Shown: positions 15,137 to 24,240 of the stretch, one piece after another | Position numbering within the stretch: position 1 is the stretch's first letter | How the letters are laid out: each line of letters begins with the position of its first letter | Source of the DNA: a bacterium | Lineage (GTDB): Bacteria > Bacteroidota > Bacteroidia > Chitinophagales > Saprospiraceae | DNA length: 45,428 nt | Direction: 5' to 3' | Assembly (NCBI GenBank): GCA_024742755.1 | Contig: JANSXW010000042.1 | Location: 1-45,428 of the forward strand | Made by a program: the position numbers and the translations under genes | Notes under the pieces: generated by a model | Databases searched by the model: none | What the model saw: only the letters and a program-made list of their open reading frames with translations | Told to the model about the DNA's origin: nothing

Positions 15137-16282
15137 ATGATACCACCCCGGACAAAACGTTTCCTCACCCGCCTGCTGCCCTTTGGGCTCATCTGGTTGC
15201 TGGCTGGCTGGGTATTCCTGCTGATTGAGCATGCGGCTACAGCCGGCATCGACACCCTGCCTTCCACCGTCATACAGATGGACTGGCGCATATTTGTAGT
15301 GGCTAGCTTTGCGGTGACCGCAGCGGGCTTTTTCACGGGCTATCTGGAGCTGCGCTTCCTGGACCCCTGGCTGGGGCACCTGCATTTTGCGCGGCGCTTG
15401 TGCCTCAAGCTGATGGCCTATGCCGGTATTTTTTCGTTCGTGATCCTCCTGACATTTCCTATGGTAGCGAGCCTGGAGATGGGCATCAGTGTGCTGCAGC
15501 CCGAAGTATGGTCCCGGTATCTGGATTACCTCACGAGCATTACCCACCTGAGCACAGGCGTGCAATTGGGCGCAAGCCTGCTGTTGTCCCTGTTTTACGC
15601 TGAAATCAGTGAGTTTATGGGGCAAAACGTCCTAACTAATTTCTTCACCGGCCGCTACCACCAACCGGTGGAGGAGGACCGGGTTTTCATGTTCCTGGAT
15701 ATGAAGTCGTCCACGACGATTGCAGAACAGCTTGGGCACCAAAGGTACTTCCATCTGCTGAAGGCTTATTACGGCTGTTTTTCGGAAGCCATCATCGACC
15801 ACGGCGGGGAAATCTACCAATACGTTGGGGACGAAATCATCCTTTCCTGGCCGTACCGGCAAGGGCAAAAGGACAACCGGCCTCTGAACTGCTTCTTCGC
15901 CATGCGGGACAGCCTGCGGTCCAAAGCCCTGTGGTTTAAGCAAAATTTCGGGGTAGTGCCTGCCTTCAAAGCCGGCATACATCTAGGCAGGGTGACCACG
16001 GGCGAGATCGGGATGATCAAAAAGGAAATCCTGTTTTCAGGCGATGTGCTCAATGCCACTGCCCGTATTCAGGGCCTCTGCAACAGCTACGGCGTAGACC
16101 TGCTCCTTTCTGAGGAAATGCTGCAGCAGGTGGCGCTGACGCCTGCCGATCAGGTGAAAAGGCTGGGGGAGGCGACGCTCAGGGGGCGGTCCGCTTCTGC
16201 TCACCTCTTTACGGTTCAGCGGACGGCGCCGGAGCCTGCGCGGGCTCTTTCCCGGTGGATTCCGGCGGTGGCTTTGCTTTAA
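15137..16282 (+). CDS. Membrane-bound class III adenylate/guanylate cyclase
   Basis: 381 residues from ATG 15137. Four transmembrane helices occupy the first 165 residues or so (about 14-33, 54-72, 92-115, 142-160). A class III nucleotide cyclase domain follows, with metal-binding Asp in VFMFLDMKSST (about residue 186) and in YQYVGDEIIL (about 234), and the FSGDVLNATARI segment near 300. The usual adenine-selecting Lys before the second Asp appears to be Gln, so substrate (ATP or GTP) is uncertain. It produces a cyclic nucleotide second messenger. Its stop codon shares the four bases TTAA with that of the convergent PepSY gene. Confidence 0.87.
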   Translation: MIPPRTKRFLTRLLPFGLIWLLAGWVFLLIEHAATAGIDTLPSTVIQMDWRIFVVASFAVTAAGFFTGYLELRFLDPWLGHLHFARRLCLKLMAYAGIFSFVILLTFPMVASLEMGISVLQPEVWSRYLDYLTSITHLSTGVQLGASLLLSLFYAEISEFMGQNVLTNFFTGRYHQPVEEDRVFMFLDMKSSTTIAEQLGHQRYFHLLKAYYGCFSEAIIDHGGEIYQYVGDEIILSWPYRQGQKDNRPLNCFFAMRDSLRSKALWFKQNFGVVPAFKAGIHLGRVTTGEIGMIKKEILFSGDVLNATARIQGLCNSYGVDLLLSEEMLQQVALTPADQVKRLGEATLRGRSASAHLFTVQRTAPEPARALSRWIPAVALL

Positions 16283-16791
16283 AGCATCAGCATAATTAGC
16301 GTCAAAATAATCCCACCGGCGGTGAAGTAAAGCCCCTTTTTGAAGATATCGGTACCCGGCATGAACATCCAGAATGCGGAAATCACAAAAAACAGCAATG
16401 ATACTCCGAAGAAAATATTCAGGAAATACAGCGGGCTATTCGTGGTGGCTTTGTGAAGGCTCGTCATTTTATCCAGCACAAGGGGGAGTTTCTTTACGGT
16501 ATACTGAGCCATGCCCGTGGACTGATCAAAGGTGCCATTATTGAAATAGACCAGATTGCCCTCTGTTTTTTCAACCTTGAGGTTCTTAATATTGAGTGCC
16601 TTACCGAGTTCAGCAGTAGTGGTGGCCGGAGGTAGCTGTTTCTCAATTACGGTTTCTTTTTTGAGGAAGTCCGTTTTGCGGAAAATCAGCACCATGCCGC
16701 TAATCGCATAAACCGCCATAATGCCAGCCAGAAAGAAGCCGAGGTAACGGTGGTAAACCCGAAAGGTATTGCTGAGCTTGCGTTTGTCCAT
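16279..16791 (-). CDS. PepSY-associated transmembrane protein
   Basis: 170 residues. The start, MDKRKLSNTFRVYHRYLGFFLAGIMAVYAISGMVL, has the HRYLG motif and first helix of the PepSY-associated TM family. A periplasmic region of about 75 residues follows, then two helices at the end (about 121-141 and 151-169). Full members carry several helices and occur with iron or flavin reductase systems; this is a short form. It overlaps the cyclase gene tail to tail by 4 bases. Confidence 0.78.
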   Translation of the reverse strand: MDKRKLSNTFRVYHRYLGFFLAGIMAVYAISGMVLIFRKTDFLKKETVIEKQLPPATTTAELGKALNIKNLKVEKTEGNLVYFNNGTFDQSTGMAQYTVKKLPLVLDKMTSLHKATTNSPLYFLNIFFGVSLLFFVISAFWMFMPGTDIFKKGLYFTAGGIILTLIMLML

Positions 16792-17019
16792 TGAGCAATA
16801 TTTTTATAATCTGCAGTTGAAGGAATGAAGCATTTGGCAGGGGCAGGCAAACTTACGGACTCTTTTCTGTTTCCGGTCAAATGGAATGCTTCAATCTACC
16901 AAAATAATACGCCCGCTGGAGGGAAGCTGATTCAATTGTGCTTTAAAAACACCTGCCAGCAAAGCAAAACCCGAAAGCTTTGTATTTTAGCAACTGCCAA
17001 TCAACGAAAACCAACTGCC

Positions 17020-18294
17020 ATGAAGCAAATCCATTCCCATCCCCTGCTGTTCATCCTGCTGCTGGCCCTTCCCATTTGGATACAGGGGCAGGCCCTAAAG
17101 CCAGCCGTACCGGAGCGTGTCGGTATTTCTTCCGATCGCCTGTCGCATCTGGACCGCACTTTTCAGGAATATGTGGATAATGGGCAGTTGCCCGGCGCGG
17201 TAGTCCTCGTCGCCCGAAAGGGGCAGGTCCCCTACTTCAAAGCCTTTGGAGACCGGGATATGGAAAAAGGCGACCCCATGCCTAAGGATGCCATCTTCCG
17301 CATCGCTTCCCAAACCAAGGCGATCGTCAGCGTTGGGGTTATGATGCTGCAGGAAGAAGGCAGGCTGCTGATCAGTGACCCGGTGGGCAGGTACCTGCCG
17401 GAATTCATGGAGACTACCGTGGCGGTCGCGAAGGAAGAAGGCGGGTACGAAGTAGTGAAAGCCGAGCGCCCGGTCACCATACGCGACTTGCTGACCCATA
17501 CGGCTGGTATCGGCTACGGATACGGCCCCGCAGAGGATGCCTGGGAAGCAGCAGGCATTCAGGGCTGGTACTTCGCTGACCGGGAGGAGCCCGTGCGGGA
17601 GACGATACGGCGGATGGCTGCCCTGCCCTTTAATGCACAGCCGGGCGAGCGTTTTGTGTACGGCTACAATACGGATATCCTTGGCGTGCTGATTGAAGTG
17701 GTTGCCGGACAGCCCCTGGACGAATTTCTCACCAAACGCATTTTTGAGCCTCTGGGTATGGAGGACACTCATTTTTACCTGCCTAAGGAGAAGATTAACC
17801 GTTTAGCTACGGTCTATTCCAAAGAAAAAGAGGAGGGTAAGCTGGAACGTGCGCCCACCCCCGGGCACATGCGTGGGCAAGGGCACTACGTGGAAGGCCC
17901 CCGGGCCAGCTTTTCCGGCGGGGCAGGCTTGCTCAGTACCGCTATGGACTACGCCCGCTTCCTGCAAATGATGCTCAATGGCGGCACCTATAATGGCAAG
18001 CGTATCCTGTCCCGAAAGACAGTGGCCCTGATGACTACCGACCACATGCGCGATATCCCCTACGGACCGGAAGGGCAGGGCTTTGGGCTCGGCTTTAAGG
18101 TGGCTACCGACCTGGGCGCCCGTGGCACCCTGGGTTCGGTAGGCGACTACAGCTGGGGCGGCGCTTACCATTCCCATTATTGGGTCGACCCGGCGGAGGA
18201 GCTCGTGGTGGTCTACTTCACGCAAGTCATCCCTGCCCGCGGGCTGGACGACCATGCGAAGCTTAGAGCGTTGGTGTATCAGGCGCTGGAGTAA
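17020..18294 (+). CDS. Exported serine hydrolase, beta-lactamase/esterase (class C-like) family
   Basis: 424 residues from ATG 17020, chosen for the signal peptide MKQIHSHPLLFILLLALPIWIQGQ. The Ser-x-x-Lys nucleophile motif is SQTK (about residue 97) and the Tyr motif is YGYNTD (about 212). A family-typical SWGGAYHSHYWVDP lies near the C-terminus. Members include esterases, D-aminopeptidases and penicillin-binding-like enzymes; the substrate here is unknown. It is a paralogue of the enzyme at 37029-38288. No operon partner is evident; the next gene is convergent 26 bases away. Confidence 0.92.
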   Translation: MKQIHSHPLLFILLLALPIWIQGQALKPAVPERVGISSDRLSHLDRTFQEYVDNGQLPGAVVLVARKGQVPYFKAFGDRDMEKGDPMPKDAIFRIASQTKAIVSVGVMMLQEEGRLLISDPVGRYLPEFMETTVAVAKEEGGYEVVKAERPVTIRDLLTHTAGIGYGYGPAEDAWEAAGIQGWYFADREEPVRETIRRMAALPFNAQPGERFVYGYNTDILGVLIEVVAGQPLDEFLTKRIFEPLGMEDTHFYLPKEKINRLATVYSKEKEEGKLERAPTPGHMRGQGHYVEGPRASFSGGAGLLSTAMDYARFLQMMLNGGTYNGKRILSRKTVALMTTDHMRDIPYGPEGQGFGLGFKVATDLGARGTLGSVGDYSWGGAYHSHYWVDPAEELVVVYFTQVIPARGLDDHAKLRALVYQALE

Positions 18295-18320
18295 GGTCGC
18301 CGTTTTCAGTCGTCCTATTC

Positions 18321-20507
18321 TCATTGGGGCAGGGCAAACCCCACCACCACATTCCCCTTCGGCGTTCCCAGTTTTTCCCCGCCACAGGCAACTGCAATGT
18401 ACTGCCGTCCTTCCACTTCATAGGTAGCCGGCGTAGCAAAAGCGGCAGCAGGCAGGCGGGTGGACCACAGCAGCGCTCCGGTATGCCGGTTGAATGCCCG
18501 GAAGTACCCATCTTTGGTGGCAGCGATGAATAACAGGCCATTCGCAGTAATTACGGGCCCACCGTAGTTTTCACAGCCGGTCGGCGGATGCCCTGCTGCC
18601 TTCAGTGAATCAGTATCACCTAGTGGAATAGACCAATGGTATTCACCTGTATTGAGGTCAATCGCGTGCAGGGTGCCCCAGGGCGGTGCAATGGCGGGAA
18701 GCCCCTGTGCATCCAGGAACTTGGTGTAGCCGGTGTGCCGGTAAGGTAGAGGGGCAGTTGCGGCCACGTCGTCCGTAGGTTCCTTTTGGTCTGCTACATC
18801 GTACAAAAAGTCCAGAATAGCGTCTTTTTGTGCTTCTTCGAGTTGCGGGAAGCCCGGCATCATGCCTTTGCCATTGGTGATGAGCGCGGCGGTCTCTCCA
18901 CGCGTCAGGCGGTTGGCTATTCCCGTAAGCGCCGGATAACCGCTTTGGGGCAGCCCCTGCCGGTCTTTTTGGTGGCAGGCGGCGCAGTAACTCAGGTAAA
19001 GCTGTGCTCCGGGGCTGACCGGCGTTTCACTTTTTGCAGGTTCCATTTGCAGGATCCACGGCATTTCATTGGCGTTGACATACAATATACCTTTCTCCGG
19101 ATCGGTTCCGGCACCACCCCATTCCGCACCACCGTCGTAACCGGGCAGCAACAGGACCGGCCCGATGGCAGGAGGAGCATACCGGCGGTTGTCTAATTGA
19201 CGAAGTGTGGCTTGCAGTTCCTCCGGATTGGGCGCATAGGGGCTGATATTATCCACAGAAATATCGGCAGCCTGCCGGGCAAAAGGCCGGGGCTTTACCG
19301 GGACCGGTTGTGTGGGGGAGGCCTGCTCGCCTTCGAGTCGGGAAGGGGGCACCGGCACCTCCTCAATATCAAACAATGGTTCCCCGGTACGACGGTCAAA
19401 AACAAATACAAAGCCTTGTTTGGTAATTTGGGCAACGGCGTCAACAGGCTTCCCTTTATGCGTCACTTTGATCAGATTGGGAGGCGCGGGCGGGTCGCGG
19501 TCCCAAAGGTCATGGTGGACAAACTGATAGTGCCAAAGATATGCTCCGGTCCGGGCATTCAGCGCAAGCAGGCAGTCGGCGTAGAGGTTGTCCCCAAGAC
19601 GGTGCCCACCGTAGAAATCAGGAGAGGCGGAGCCGGTGGGGATGTAAACGATACCCAGATCGGGGTCTAGCGCCATACCTGCCCAGTTATTGGCCCCTCC
19701 GGGTATACCTTCGTTGAGGTAGGTGTCCGGATCAGACCAGGTATCATAACCCGGCTCGCCGGGATGGGGGATGGTATGGAATGTCCAAATCAGCGCTCCG
19801 GTACGTACATCGAACGCACGGATGTCACCGGGTGCGGCTCCTGCGCCTTCGCCTACCCGGGTCGGCATGATGATAAGGTTGTCGAAAATAGTGCCCGGTG
19901 TATTGGAGACGATGAATTTATCCTTCGCTACAGCGGGCAGCCCGGTGTGGAGGTCCACCCGCCCGTTATCACCAAAGCTTGAAATGAGCCTTCCATCTAA
20001 CGCATTGAGGGCATAAAGATAAGCTCCGCTCGTATACAGCACCCGTTTGTCCGCTCCATCTTCCCAATAGGATATGCCCCGGCTGGTACTGTGCCAGATG
20101 TGCCCGGGGTCGCCAAACCGCCAAACTTCTTCCCCGGTAGCAGCGTCGAGGGCAAAGGCACGTAGACCGGCGGTAACTCCGTAAAGCATGCCATTGGCAA
20201 TTATTGGGTTCATTTGCATCTGCCCGGAATCCGGTGCGGCATACGTCCAGGCAACTTCCAGCTCATGCACGTTTTCCGGAGTGATTTCATCAAGGGTGGT
20301 GTAGTGGCTGCGGCCCGGGTCACCCAGGTAGTGGGCCCAGTTTTGATAATAAGATTGAAACGGGTCGGCGGAGGGGCTCTTGTCGGATTGGCAGGCAGGA
20401 AACAGCACAACAGCGAGCCAAAGCAAACCAACTGGCTTCAGAGAAGCTGGTAAAGGGCTAAAATGAACAATGGAGCACGGTTTAAACGTATCGTTAGGAA
20501 CTGGCAT
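18321..20507 (-). CDS. PQQ-dependent dehydrogenase with fused cytochrome c domain
   Basis: 728 residues. A lipoprotein signal is at residues about 27-39 (LLWLAVVLFPAC), preceded by an unusually long N-terminal tail. An eight-blade PQQ propeller follows, with the N-terminal WAHYLGDPGRSHY and MNPIIANGMLYG motifs typical of glucose/alcohol quinoproteins. A cytochrome c domain (CAACH, about residue 507) is inserted before the last blades, which resume at WGTLHAIDLNTGEYHW. The enzyme would oxidise a sugar or alcohol in the periplasm and pass electrons through its own heme. PQQ synthesis genes are not in the window, so PQQ must come from elsewhere in the genome or the environment. A bidirectional-looking hairpin separates it from the outer-membrane protein upstream. 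Confidence 0.9.
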   Translation of the reverse strand: MPVPNDTFKPCSIVHFSPLPASLKPVGLLWLAVVLFPACQSDKSPSADPFQSYYQNWAHYLGDPGRSHYTTLDEITPENVHELEVAWTYAAPDSGQMQMNPIIANGMLYGVTAGLRAFALDAATGEEVWRFGDPGHIWHSTSRGISYWEDGADKRVLYTSGAYLYALNALDGRLISSFGDNGRVDLHTGLPAVAKDKFIVSNTPGTIFDNLIIMPTRVGEGAGAAPGDIRAFDVRTGALIWTFHTIPHPGEPGYDTWSDPDTYLNEGIPGGANNWAGMALDPDLGIVYIPTGSASPDFYGGHRLGDNLYADCLLALNARTGAYLWHYQFVHHDLWDRDPPAPPNLIKVTHKGKPVDAVAQITKQGFVFVFDRRTGEPLFDIEEVPVPPSRLEGEQASPTQPVPVKPRPFARQAADISVDNISPYAPNPEELQATLRQLDNRRYAPPAIGPVLLLPGYDGGAEWGGAGTDPEKGILYVNANEMPWILQMEPAKSETPVSPGAQLYLSYCAACHQKDRQGLPQSGYPALTGIANRLTRGETAALITNGKGMMPGFPQLEEAQKDAILDFLYDVADQKEPTDDVAATAPLPYRHTGYTKFLDAQGLPAIAPPWGTLHAIDLNTGEYHWSIPLGDTDSLKAAGHPPTGCENYGGPVITANGLLFIAATKDGYFRAFNRHTGALLWSTRLPAAAFATPATYEVEGRQYIAVACGGEKLGTPKGNVVVGFALPQ

Positions 20508-20558
20508 AGCGGGTAACGGAGCTTAGAGTGATCAACAACTAGTCGCTCTAAAGTTAAA

Positions 20559-20587
20559 TAAAAAAGGGCCGGCTTTGAGACCGGCCC
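20559..20587 (-). terminator. Rho-independent terminator after the outer-membrane protein gene
   Basis: GGGCCGG (20566-20572) and CCGGCCC (20581-20587) form a 7-bp GC stem with an 8-nt loop, followed on the minus strand by a T-rich run (CCCTTTTTTATTT). It ends the transcript of the outer-membrane protein before the PQQ dehydrogenase gene on the same strand. Confidence 0.88.
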
Positions 20588-20642
20588 GACAATTGGGTTC
20601 GTTAGGTGCTACAGCAGCAGGCGCGTTGGCTAACCTGCGCTT

Positions 20643-21779
20643 TTAATCCAGGTTAAAGGGCGCCGGTGCTTTTGCGGCGGCTGGCGCAATCCGGTAGGCC
20701 ACACTGAAATTGACCAGGTAATCCGCGAATGCGGCATCGCCGTTTCGGGGCTGACCGGTGGCCTGCTCGGTTTCCAGGTCGGTAAGGCTCTGCGGGCGGT
20801 TGCGGAGCATAGCGACCGGCACAGAAAGGCTGACGGTCGTCCGGCTGTTCATGAGGGTCAGCCCGGGCTCCAGCGACAGCACTTCTCCGGGCCGCCGGAA
20901 CCCTCCACTGCCGCCGATGAGGTCCTCTACCGGTACGGCTTCATAACGGGCACCAATGGATACGCTCAGTGTAGGTACAGGGGTGTTGTAGCTGAATCCG
21001 CCCCTCAGCCCGTATTGGTCCGGGACCGACATGATGGATTCATTTTGCAGAATCGGGCTCAGCGTTTCCCGAAAGGTCCGTACACCATTCGTTTCCCTGG
21101 GGTTGGCCAGGTAAAAAGCGCCCGCGTAAGCAAAAAGCGCAGGAGACAGCTGCTGAAAGAACTGCAGGTCTACCGTCAGGCCAAAGCCGCCATCGCCGGG
21201 TTGTATGGACTGGTCGACCGGGCGGACCTGAGGAGTGCCTTCCGGCCCTACATTGTAAAAAATGTCCGTTGCGTTGTAATCGCCCGTAGGCAGCTTCACG
21301 CCCAGCCCAAGCGCAAGGTTGCCTTTGGGGTTGCGCGCAGGATCGAAGAGCCAGTACCCCAGGCCCAGCCGTACATCAGCGAGGCCACGGGAAAAGGTCG
21401 TATTGCGCTCCTCCCGGCCATGTTCGTACAAGGAAGAACGGGCGTTGACCACAAACGGGAGAATGGCGGTGGCATACATCCGGTTGCTCAGGCTGTAGTT
21501 GACCGAAAAGTCCCAGGCATGGGCATGGTTGATGACCTCCGTTTCATTCGAAACCCGGTCGGGCTCCTCGTGCGTGCCCCGGAAGTGGCGGAAGGATTTG
21601 AAATAGCGGTAGTTCATCCCGATCTGCCATTCACCGGCAGACAGGAGGTTGGAGGAAAGATTGTTGCCGCCACAGGAAGAGAAGTGGCGGATGGCTACGC
21701 AGCCTTGCCCCTGCAATTGAAGGGTGCTGAGGCTGGCGAATAGCAGGAGGGTCAAAATACTTTTATAATGGGTATTCAT
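20643..21779 (-). CDS. Outer-membrane beta-barrel protein of unknown substrate
   Basis: 378 residues from ATG 21779, where a signal peptide (residues 1-24, ending QLQGQ) begins. The mature protein has alternating hydrophobic strands with many aromatic residues (for example WQIGMNYRYFKSFRHF and ADVRLGLGYWLFD), typical of a porin-like barrel. The N-terminal HFSSCGGNN is unusual and carries paired Cys. It resembles generic transporter-type barrels of the phenol-degradation MetA type. No substrate can be named. It is preceded on the same strand by a small membrane protein and by several palindromes. Confidence 0.75.
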   Translation of the reverse strand: MNTHYKSILTLLLFASLSTLQLQGQGCVAIRHFSSCGGNNLSSNLLSAGEWQIGMNYRYFKSFRHFRGTHEEPDRVSNETEVINHAHAWDFSVNYSLSNRMYATAILPFVVNARSSLYEHGREERNTTFSRGLADVRLGLGYWLFDPARNPKGNLALGLGVKLPTGDYNATDIFYNVGPEGTPQVRPVDQSIQPGDGGFGLTVDLQFFQQLSPALFAYAGAFYLANPRETNGVRTFRETLSPILQNESIMSVPDQYGLRGGFSYNTPVPTLSVSIGARYEAVPVEDLIGGSGGFRRPGEVLSLEPGLTLMNSRTTVSLSVPVAMLRNRPQSLTDLETEQATGQPRNGDAAFADYLVNFSVAYRIAPAAAKAPAPFNLD

Positions 21780-21809
21780 TGATAATTGAGTTTTAGATGG
21801 GCAGGCACG

Positions 21810-21895
21810 GTACAGGTAGAACTGTACATCAGTACCCCCCTGAATCGCATTCAGGGAGTGTGTGCTTTCCCAACATAGTCTTGAATTGGCCAATT
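21810..21895 (-). promoter_or_regulatory. Three stacked palindromes before the outer-membrane protein gene
   Basis: GTACAG/CTGTAC (21810-21827, 6-nt loop), CCCTGAAT/ATTCAGGG (21838-21856, 3-nt loop) and the 12-bp palindrome AATTGGCCAATT (21884-21895) lie within 86 bases. They fill the gap between the small membrane protein gene and the barrel gene. The middle one may be an RNA hairpin; the last has the symmetry of a protein-binding site. Confidence 0.5.
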
Positions 21896-21912
21896 GATTT
21901 CAGGTGCGGAAA

Positions 21913-22413
21913 TCAGGCTCTGGGAGGAGGGTCAGGGAGCGATAGGCTGGCCGTGGAGGCCGGCTGCTGAAAGAAAAACGAACCCCGGGCAGTGGCGGCC
22001 GGCACCGATGGAAATGGGTGCAGTGGCGGGTCTACCCTGAATTTGGAAAACAGCTGATCGAGCAAAGCCCGTCCGCTGTTCGACTCATCAGAAACTGGGG
22101 GCATGGCTTGGAGGTACTCTACCAGTTGGGTGGAGTCTGCCGCGATTTTGTAGTGTACGGTTTCGCCCCCGATTTCTTCAGATAGAATGAACTGACTGCT
22201 GTAGCCGATCAAAGCCGGATGGAAATCTTCTTCAATGATGGCGACCTGATAGGAAGCGCCGGTGCTGGCTTTGAGGGCTTCCGCCAATTGCGCCTCACGC
22301 TGGTCCATTTTGCGCTGCACTTCAATAACGTGCAGGGTTTCCACCACTAAATGACCGGCCATCCATTGGAAGGCAATCAGGAAAAGCAATAGCGATGAGG
22401 TTAGTGGTCGCAT
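21913..22413 (-). CDS. Small exported or membrane-anchored protein preceding an outer-membrane barrel
   Basis: 166 residues from ATG 22413. An N-terminal hydrophobic helix (about 4-24) is followed by a charged, helical segment (VIEVQRKMDQREAQLAEAL) and a soluble part with no recognised domain. The C-terminus ends SLPDPPPRA. Position (just before an outer-membrane protein), layout and the Pro-Pro-Pro-Arg end resemble the small His-rich protein at 6684-7112, though the His tract is lacking. Probably co-transcribed with the barrel gene 133 bases downstream. Function unknown. Confidence 0.65.
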   Translation of the reverse strand: MRPLTSSLLLFLIAFQWMAGHLVVETLHVIEVQRKMDQREAQLAEALKASTGASYQVAIIEEDFHPALIGYSSQFILSEEIGGETVHYKIAADSTQLVEYLQAMPPVSDESNSGRALLDQLFSKFRVDPPLHPFPSVPAATARGSFFFQQPASTASLSLPDPPPRA

Positions 22414-22580
22414 GCAGTCAATTGGGCATAACTCTAGCCTAAAGGTAGGAAATTCTTTGTATAAACTATCTGCCGTTATTTTTATTTGTGCCCATGCTCT
22501 GAAATTGAGGCGCAAGTGTGCCGTCTTTTGCTGAAAAAGTGATTATTTGCGGGCTATCAGTCATCAAAAAACACGGCCTT

Positions 22581-23660
22581 ATGTCTTCAAAAACGGTCTT
22601 TGCCGCCTGGTTCCTGCCCTTGTTGTTATCCGTTGCCTGTTCGCCCAAACTAGCAGAGCATAAAGAGAAAGCCTCCGCCGGAAATCCTGTTTTCCCCGGT
22701 TGGTATGCCGATCCGGAGGGCATTATCTTTGGGCAGGAGTATTGGATTTACCCCACCTTCTCGGATCATTATCCACAGCAACGGCAACCCTCCAAAGCAA
22801 GCCCGGCACAACTGGCCCTGCGCAAAAACGCCATCAATGAGCAGTACTTGGAGCAGACTTTTTTTGATGCCTTTTCTTCCCGCGACCTGATCAACTGGGA
22901 GCGCCATCCGCGGGTATTTGATATTGAATGGGCAGACTGGGCTTCCTACGCCATTTGGGCGCCAGCCATCACGGAAGCGAACGGGCAATACTATCTTTTC
23001 TTTTCGGCTAACGACATCCAAAGTGAAGCCGAAGTGGGCGGGATAGGCGTAGCGGTGGCGGATCAGCCTTCGGGGCCCTTCAAAGATGCGTTGGGCGGGC
23101 CTCTGATCAGTACTTTTGAGCATGGGGCGCAACCGATAGACCCCTTCGTGTTCAAAGACGATGACGGCCAGGCGTACCTCATCTACGGTGGCTGGCGGCA
23201 CTGCAATATGGTGAAGCTGAGCGATGACCTGCTGAGTGTAGAGCCTTTTGAAGATGGCGAAGTCTACAAGGAAATTACCCCGGAGCAGTACGTGGAAGGG
23301 CCATTTATGTTCAAGCGGGACGGGCGGTATTACTTCATGTGGTCGGAAGGCGGCTGGATGGGGCCGGACTACAGCGTAGCGTATGCCATCGGAGATTCCC
23401 CCCTCGGCCCGTTTGAGCGGATTGGGAAAGTACTGCAGCAGGACACGGCTATTGCTACCGGGGCCGGGCACCATTCAGTCATTATTCTGCCAGAGCAGGA
23501 CCGTTACTATATGGTCTACCACCGCCGTCCACTCGGTACTGATAACCCCCATCACCGGGAGGTTTGTATAGACGAGCTGAAGTTTGATGAGAAGGGCTAT
23601 ATTTTGCCGGTTGAGATGACCCGGCGGGGAGTCATGGCGAACCCGCTTCAGTCGCCCTGA
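22581..23660 (+). CDS. GH43-family glycosidase lipoprotein
   Basis: 359 residues from ATG 22581. The lipoprotein signal is MSSKTVFAAWFLPLLLSVAC. The five-blade propeller signature of GH43 is present: catalytic base Asp in WYADPEG (about residue 44), pKa-modulating Asp in IDPFVFKDDDG (about 187), and general acid Glu in VEGPFMF (about 239). WAPAI and FFSAN blade motifs are also seen. Members cut arabinan, xylan or galactan side chains; substrate is unresolved. It is transcribed alone, divergent from the barrel pair and convergent with the DUF3124 gene. Confidence 0.9.
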   Translation: MSSKTVFAAWFLPLLLSVACSPKLAEHKEKASAGNPVFPGWYADPEGIIFGQEYWIYPTFSDHYPQQRQPSKASPAQLALRKNAINEQYLEQTFFDAFSSRDLINWERHPRVFDIEWADWASYAIWAPAITEANGQYYLFFSANDIQSEAEVGGIGVAVADQPSGPFKDALGGPLISTFEHGAQPIDPFVFKDDDGQAYLIYGGWRHCNMVKLSDDLLSVEPFEDGEVYKEITPEQYVEGPFMFKRDGRYYFMWSEGGWMGPDYSVAYAIGDSPLGPFERIGKVLQQDTAIATGAGHHSVIILPEQDRYYMVYHRRPLGTDNPHHREVCIDELKFDEKGYILPVEMTRRGVMANPLQSP

Positions 23661-23672
23661 TATGGTTCGGAA

Positions 23673-24188
23673 TCAACGCTCCGGCTCCAACCTGACCCCC
23701 TGAGTGGTAAAGGACAAGCCCTGTTGGCCTGATGTTGAGATCATAACTGCTTCAAACAGGGGAGGGGTGCTTTCGGTAGAGGTCCGCCAGTCAAAAAGGA
23801 AATTGGCACCCGTGCCCCCTTCGCGGTCGACTTCGTCAATAACGATTTCAACGGTTTCCATAGGGGCAATAAAAATAGGCCTGGCAAAGTAGTTTCGGAT
23901 TGGGGTGCCATGGGTATCGTAGTACACGGCCTCTTCGATATAGACCGTATCCTTTCGGTTCACATTGCGCAAGCTGATGGTCGCCGTAAGGTCATGGGTG
24001 CGGTGCTCGGTCTGACTGTAAATCTGGGAATAGACCGATAAATAAGTCGTGCCCAAAGCCAGAGAATCAGAGTTTGGAATTTCAATCATCCGGTCTTCCC
24101 AATTGACAGGGTTAATGGAGCTGATTTCTTCTCTGGGGGTGCAGGAAGCCAGGATAAGCGAAATAGCTAAAGAGAAACCGTTTTTCAT
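23673..24188 (-). CDS. DUF3124 lipoprotein
   Basis: 171 residues from ATG 24188. The signal ends ISLILASC, a lipobox. The mature domain has the DUF3124 signature (LGTTYLSVYSQIYSQ, LTATISLRNVN, FLFDW), with RPIFIAPMETVEIVID between. Function is unknown; the fold is probably beta-rich and periplasmic. Last gene of a three-gene minus-strand run (DUF1080, DUF6090, DUF3124) and 12 bases from the end of the convergent GH43 gene. Confidence 0.82.
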   Translation of the reverse strand: MKNGFSLAISLILASCTPREEISSINPVNWEDRMIEIPNSDSLALGTTYLSVYSQIYSQTEHRTHDLTATISLRNVNRKDTVYIEEAVYYDTHGTPIRNYFARPIFIAPMETVEIVIDEVDREGGTGANFLFDWRTSTESTPPLFEAVMISTSGQQGLSFTTQGVRLEPER

Positions 24189-24240
24189 GGGCTGCGGCAT
24201 TTGATTTGTGGTGATGAAGCTACTGATTTTAGCTAAAAAG

